From a virus, in IMG/VR virus record IMGVR_UViG_3300025127_000123, positions 1-34,438 of that record: a DNA stretch of 34,438 nt; one strand, 5' to 3'. The position numbers and the translations under genes are program-made. The notes under the pieces are model-generated. The model saw nothing but the letters and a program-made list of their open reading frames with translations, made no database searches and was not told where the DNA came from. The stretch's first letter is position 1. The number at the start of each line of letters is the position of its first letter. This document shows positions 34,201 through 34,438 of this stretch, piece after piece.

Positions 34201-34438
34201 TAAATTGTTTGGGCCAGACAGAAAAGTTGTACATTTTACAGGTGAGTCGGCTAGTACATATATAGCTAATAAAAATAGAGTTGCAGAAATAATTAACGAA
34301 ACATTGCAAGCAGAGCAGGCAAGTGTTACAAAAGTAGCTGCACCAAGTAAAATTTTAAGTTTTTCTAAAGACTTTAGGAAAACAAAAGAAAACATAAAGA
34401 TATATGATAAAGCTATGGAGCTTGGTCGTATGCCTAAT
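28220..34438 (+). CDS. Giant polyvalent/cargo-type protein with HELGH protease motif (partial)
   Basis: An open frame of 2073 codons from the ATG at 28220 to the window edge with no stop, so the true protein is longer. It begins MDKELELEIQKLIDAGRSKQ, then a Lys/Pro linker and long helical, charged regions. H1030-E1031-L-G-H1034 (DPLHELGHAILRKSL) is an HExxH zinc-protease motif; NEYYEEYLMAW, 58 residues on (E1092/E1093), offers a gluzincin third ligand. The ~70 residues before it (RYTPEAAIAEAMKSSGVYDP, then DQIYLNMSRI) look like the edge strand of that domain. Late residues, about 1900-2040, hold NEHLGASATTNGKISSYIYS and RTLWAPKYIADKVL, unrecognised. Such multi-domain giants downstream of phage tail genes are usually virion cargo injected into the cell. 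No RNA-polymerase DxDxD signature is seen in the visible part. Confidence 0.88.
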   Translation, partial: MDKELELEIQKLIDAGRSKQDIETYITNYVEAKKEKAPQKVDAPAEPEDMASKPVDFLSESKSYKPFNPLDVSGDLSLDVDPTGGVGTAIEVANSVVTDEEFDQIQINKKQKENETLAQDKADAAADGPLLFLDFSQELGGVIPGAEMTKKPEVRPTIDGRTRSAEGLPFVSDELDGYWQYTDRRFGSQREYINSLWQSKYLNDLEAVNNDKNKLNEKVKEISINYLDLDVDKDIAELNQKIKTLADGPVKDELIKQRDARFKAKKYVPLFNEDGSTTGFIQEQYEEQAQNDADEFQLDELEQSRLNLYYELVELGSLGAQFDNRRPVKDERILPYVGKSILGIKGAQSAVEKVGGAVRELFGAEDTYYDDIKLLEFIYDNDKLPANLTTLPGESQIAQRFNETLSKFKIANRAIEIKANLAPLEEESIWLEGLDRFTKNITDKGTNFTERNDEAVDLFTNWYAEATGTIFDKDEVFRPGTSSSRAIQEIAKNGAADLSELVLSIAATKKLPVGVTTKYAKAGRGMIEQTGQVVTFGQKMRKTKNAIQKWALRGNKSKAYETGVRYSLGAADEIVKLGVADIVGGGLFNSEGFVFNDQTGDVNLVFPASLGFGNEASKDFIKRMMRIKIPVLTPILANANRSKALSTFMGANVSAGVGTSTLVFAERVDEYYRELINDRKFFEAKKLQETDPVHHFVGHYINMLMIGGPRTLGKLGRSMQRDILRLSNKLPGTDKAGATLGLKHGAEPKEIDAAVQKKINEIKSNKNLDKFQKEEQISEVRKAGNKLQYLHEYNAAITTAKSHGNYMKFLSDQSVLLNKIKQGVELTAKEKERLANLKEYEFDYIKAELGVSKNSVEGRLFDLKKKNFENIVESLNAENIRGPQKEKIIDLMDQYLKVKDRKTNLEGTINKRPELEGVVREKINKINEQLKEITDKIGVETKSFDAVFERMIEGEVNMVKAAASEMGVKGFNVLNGSGFARFLMLTGRYTPEAAIAEAMKSSGVYDPVKDQIYLNMSRIKETRSLGDPLHELGHAILRKSLKGPDGKISSEGIKIIDQFRNSLTAQEQQIINERVKRNYNPDGTRNKNEYYEEYLMAWSDAVKNREITYNATTGQKISDVLYPVLSKAGFGTNFAKTDIGGENIFLFMQTLQRASLKKGLRKDIIEFGKQAREGDVKGEMLQSKNITKEQAEKVAEDLNKINQIKKAVETFSSKKGLNALEVLESDAIYQRASQRIKDNISETTGRLTTTLTKRLFDPIPEDFTKPLGDTKDLARQNFQESLKSELEQMVIKEYKGKQELEKFIVNRGFLRAQSLAKRLGVIQEVAEGTSKEKQIADKPGMVQQGNRFLLDMAETAGPRVREATQKVYKEIAESVEAQKQAGKPEAEIVPGSYKQVNPKYLSELIESFVVGKRAEVKGQEVIGDKAMSDRIVKQIQTKQQLNNNEIAILKKSIGDNWLMFDAALPQGFTITGEATMGRIGGLKPYYNEMTQRATQETFGIAAAPSGRKPFVRIKGMNKETFMQPLEAITKASESGPLKSMLVEYVRAFENQAMRSRLDPLGEAFKHLADGRSPYLFSVNEKTGMSIADLMQQGVAIGSIRLQTKNLIEAFGKPNYEKIAREKHPAVVDLVETLMLNRNETLTVGGSYQKSIKTDAFTPGEIKNQLTEGGIYRGKKLNDPATRQKYVNAAFNIGMKMHPAIESSWIEASLALKDGYKGTVKVTDYATQRAALRNRSFTPAEIKKMEADMKKLGVDVENLVNATPMEMKGFVKETLESIGRETSLQAKEQILANAKNRLENINKANHDLHKYMNDLYQKEYANKNIDNTFVLLNGALQTNITAGKRAMSTFEYVYLREGKQIGLNKPAKTLKNYEAKLQEYYKSWEQCVEYKERYNVRLKETKNKAQARDLAISDLQWKNEHLGASATTNGKISSYIYSGGKSITLDNINNGHRTLWAPKYIADKVLDAKIKVGDKMVDNKVSLEGELRILKFGQGKLFGPDRKVVHFTGESASTYIANKNRVAEIINETLQAEQASVTKVAAPSKILSFSKDFRKTKENIKIYDKAMELGRMPN

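Noticed and set aside
1-34438. tRNA genes, insertion sequences, integrase or attachment sites
   Set aside because: No cloverleaf-like sequence, transposase, integrase or terminal inverted repeats were noticed on reading; absence was not tested computationally.

Overview
The window is part of the genome of a tailed double-stranded DNA phage, AT-rich and very gene-dense. Almost everything is on the + strand in one long late (structural) transcription unit. A single gene runs off the left edge on the - strand, so the two arms diverge from a 436-bp control region (114-549). Start codons lack Shine-Dalgarno sequences and sit behind A/T-only leaders, several sharing AATTAAATTAAATAA. This is typical of Bacteroidota (flavobacterial) hosts and their phages. 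With the gene order terminase - portal - scaffold - capsid - ring/adaptor proteins - very large tail protein - internal/cargo proteins, this suggests an uncultured, probably marine, podovirus-type phage of the crAss-like or a related Bacteroidota-phage group. Lineage and host are inferences; only gene order and start context are seen directly.

Layout. (1) 1-113: start of a leftward gene. (2) 114-549: control region with a duplicated ~50-bp element, a 14-bp perfect palindrome and a G-rich island. (3) 550-8600: accessory and lysis genes. These are a Lys/Met-repeat protein, a complete phage-encoded chaperonin pair (GroEL then GroES, overlapping), a winged-helix-like protein, a second MAFK-type basic protein, a mini zinc-metallopeptidase, a holin-like membrane protein, likely surface or decoration proteins, a protein that looks like two GroES-like barrels in tandem, and a candidate small terminase. 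(4) 8600-15995: large terminase, portal, scaffold and major capsid protein, closed by a strong intrinsic terminator. (5) 16054-25888: a structural protein of unknown role, two candidate head-tail ring/adaptor proteins and a 2208-residue tail protein. (6) 25918-34438: a glycine-zipper internal protein, a second internal protein and a giant open reading frame (at least 2073 codons) with an embedded HELGH zinc-protease motif that continues beyond the window.

How it works together. Terminase and portal package DNA into a shell built from capsid protein on the scaffold. The ring proteins and the giant tail protein build the short tail. The last three proteins are plausible virion cargo ejected with the DNA. 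Unusually, folding help is encoded in the same late operon: GroEL, GroES and a divergent tandem GroES-like protein. The most notable points are this chaperonin set, the MAFK(M/L) N-terminal tag shared by three otherwise unlike proteins, the two predicted zinc proteases, and the repeat/palindrome-rich divergent control region.
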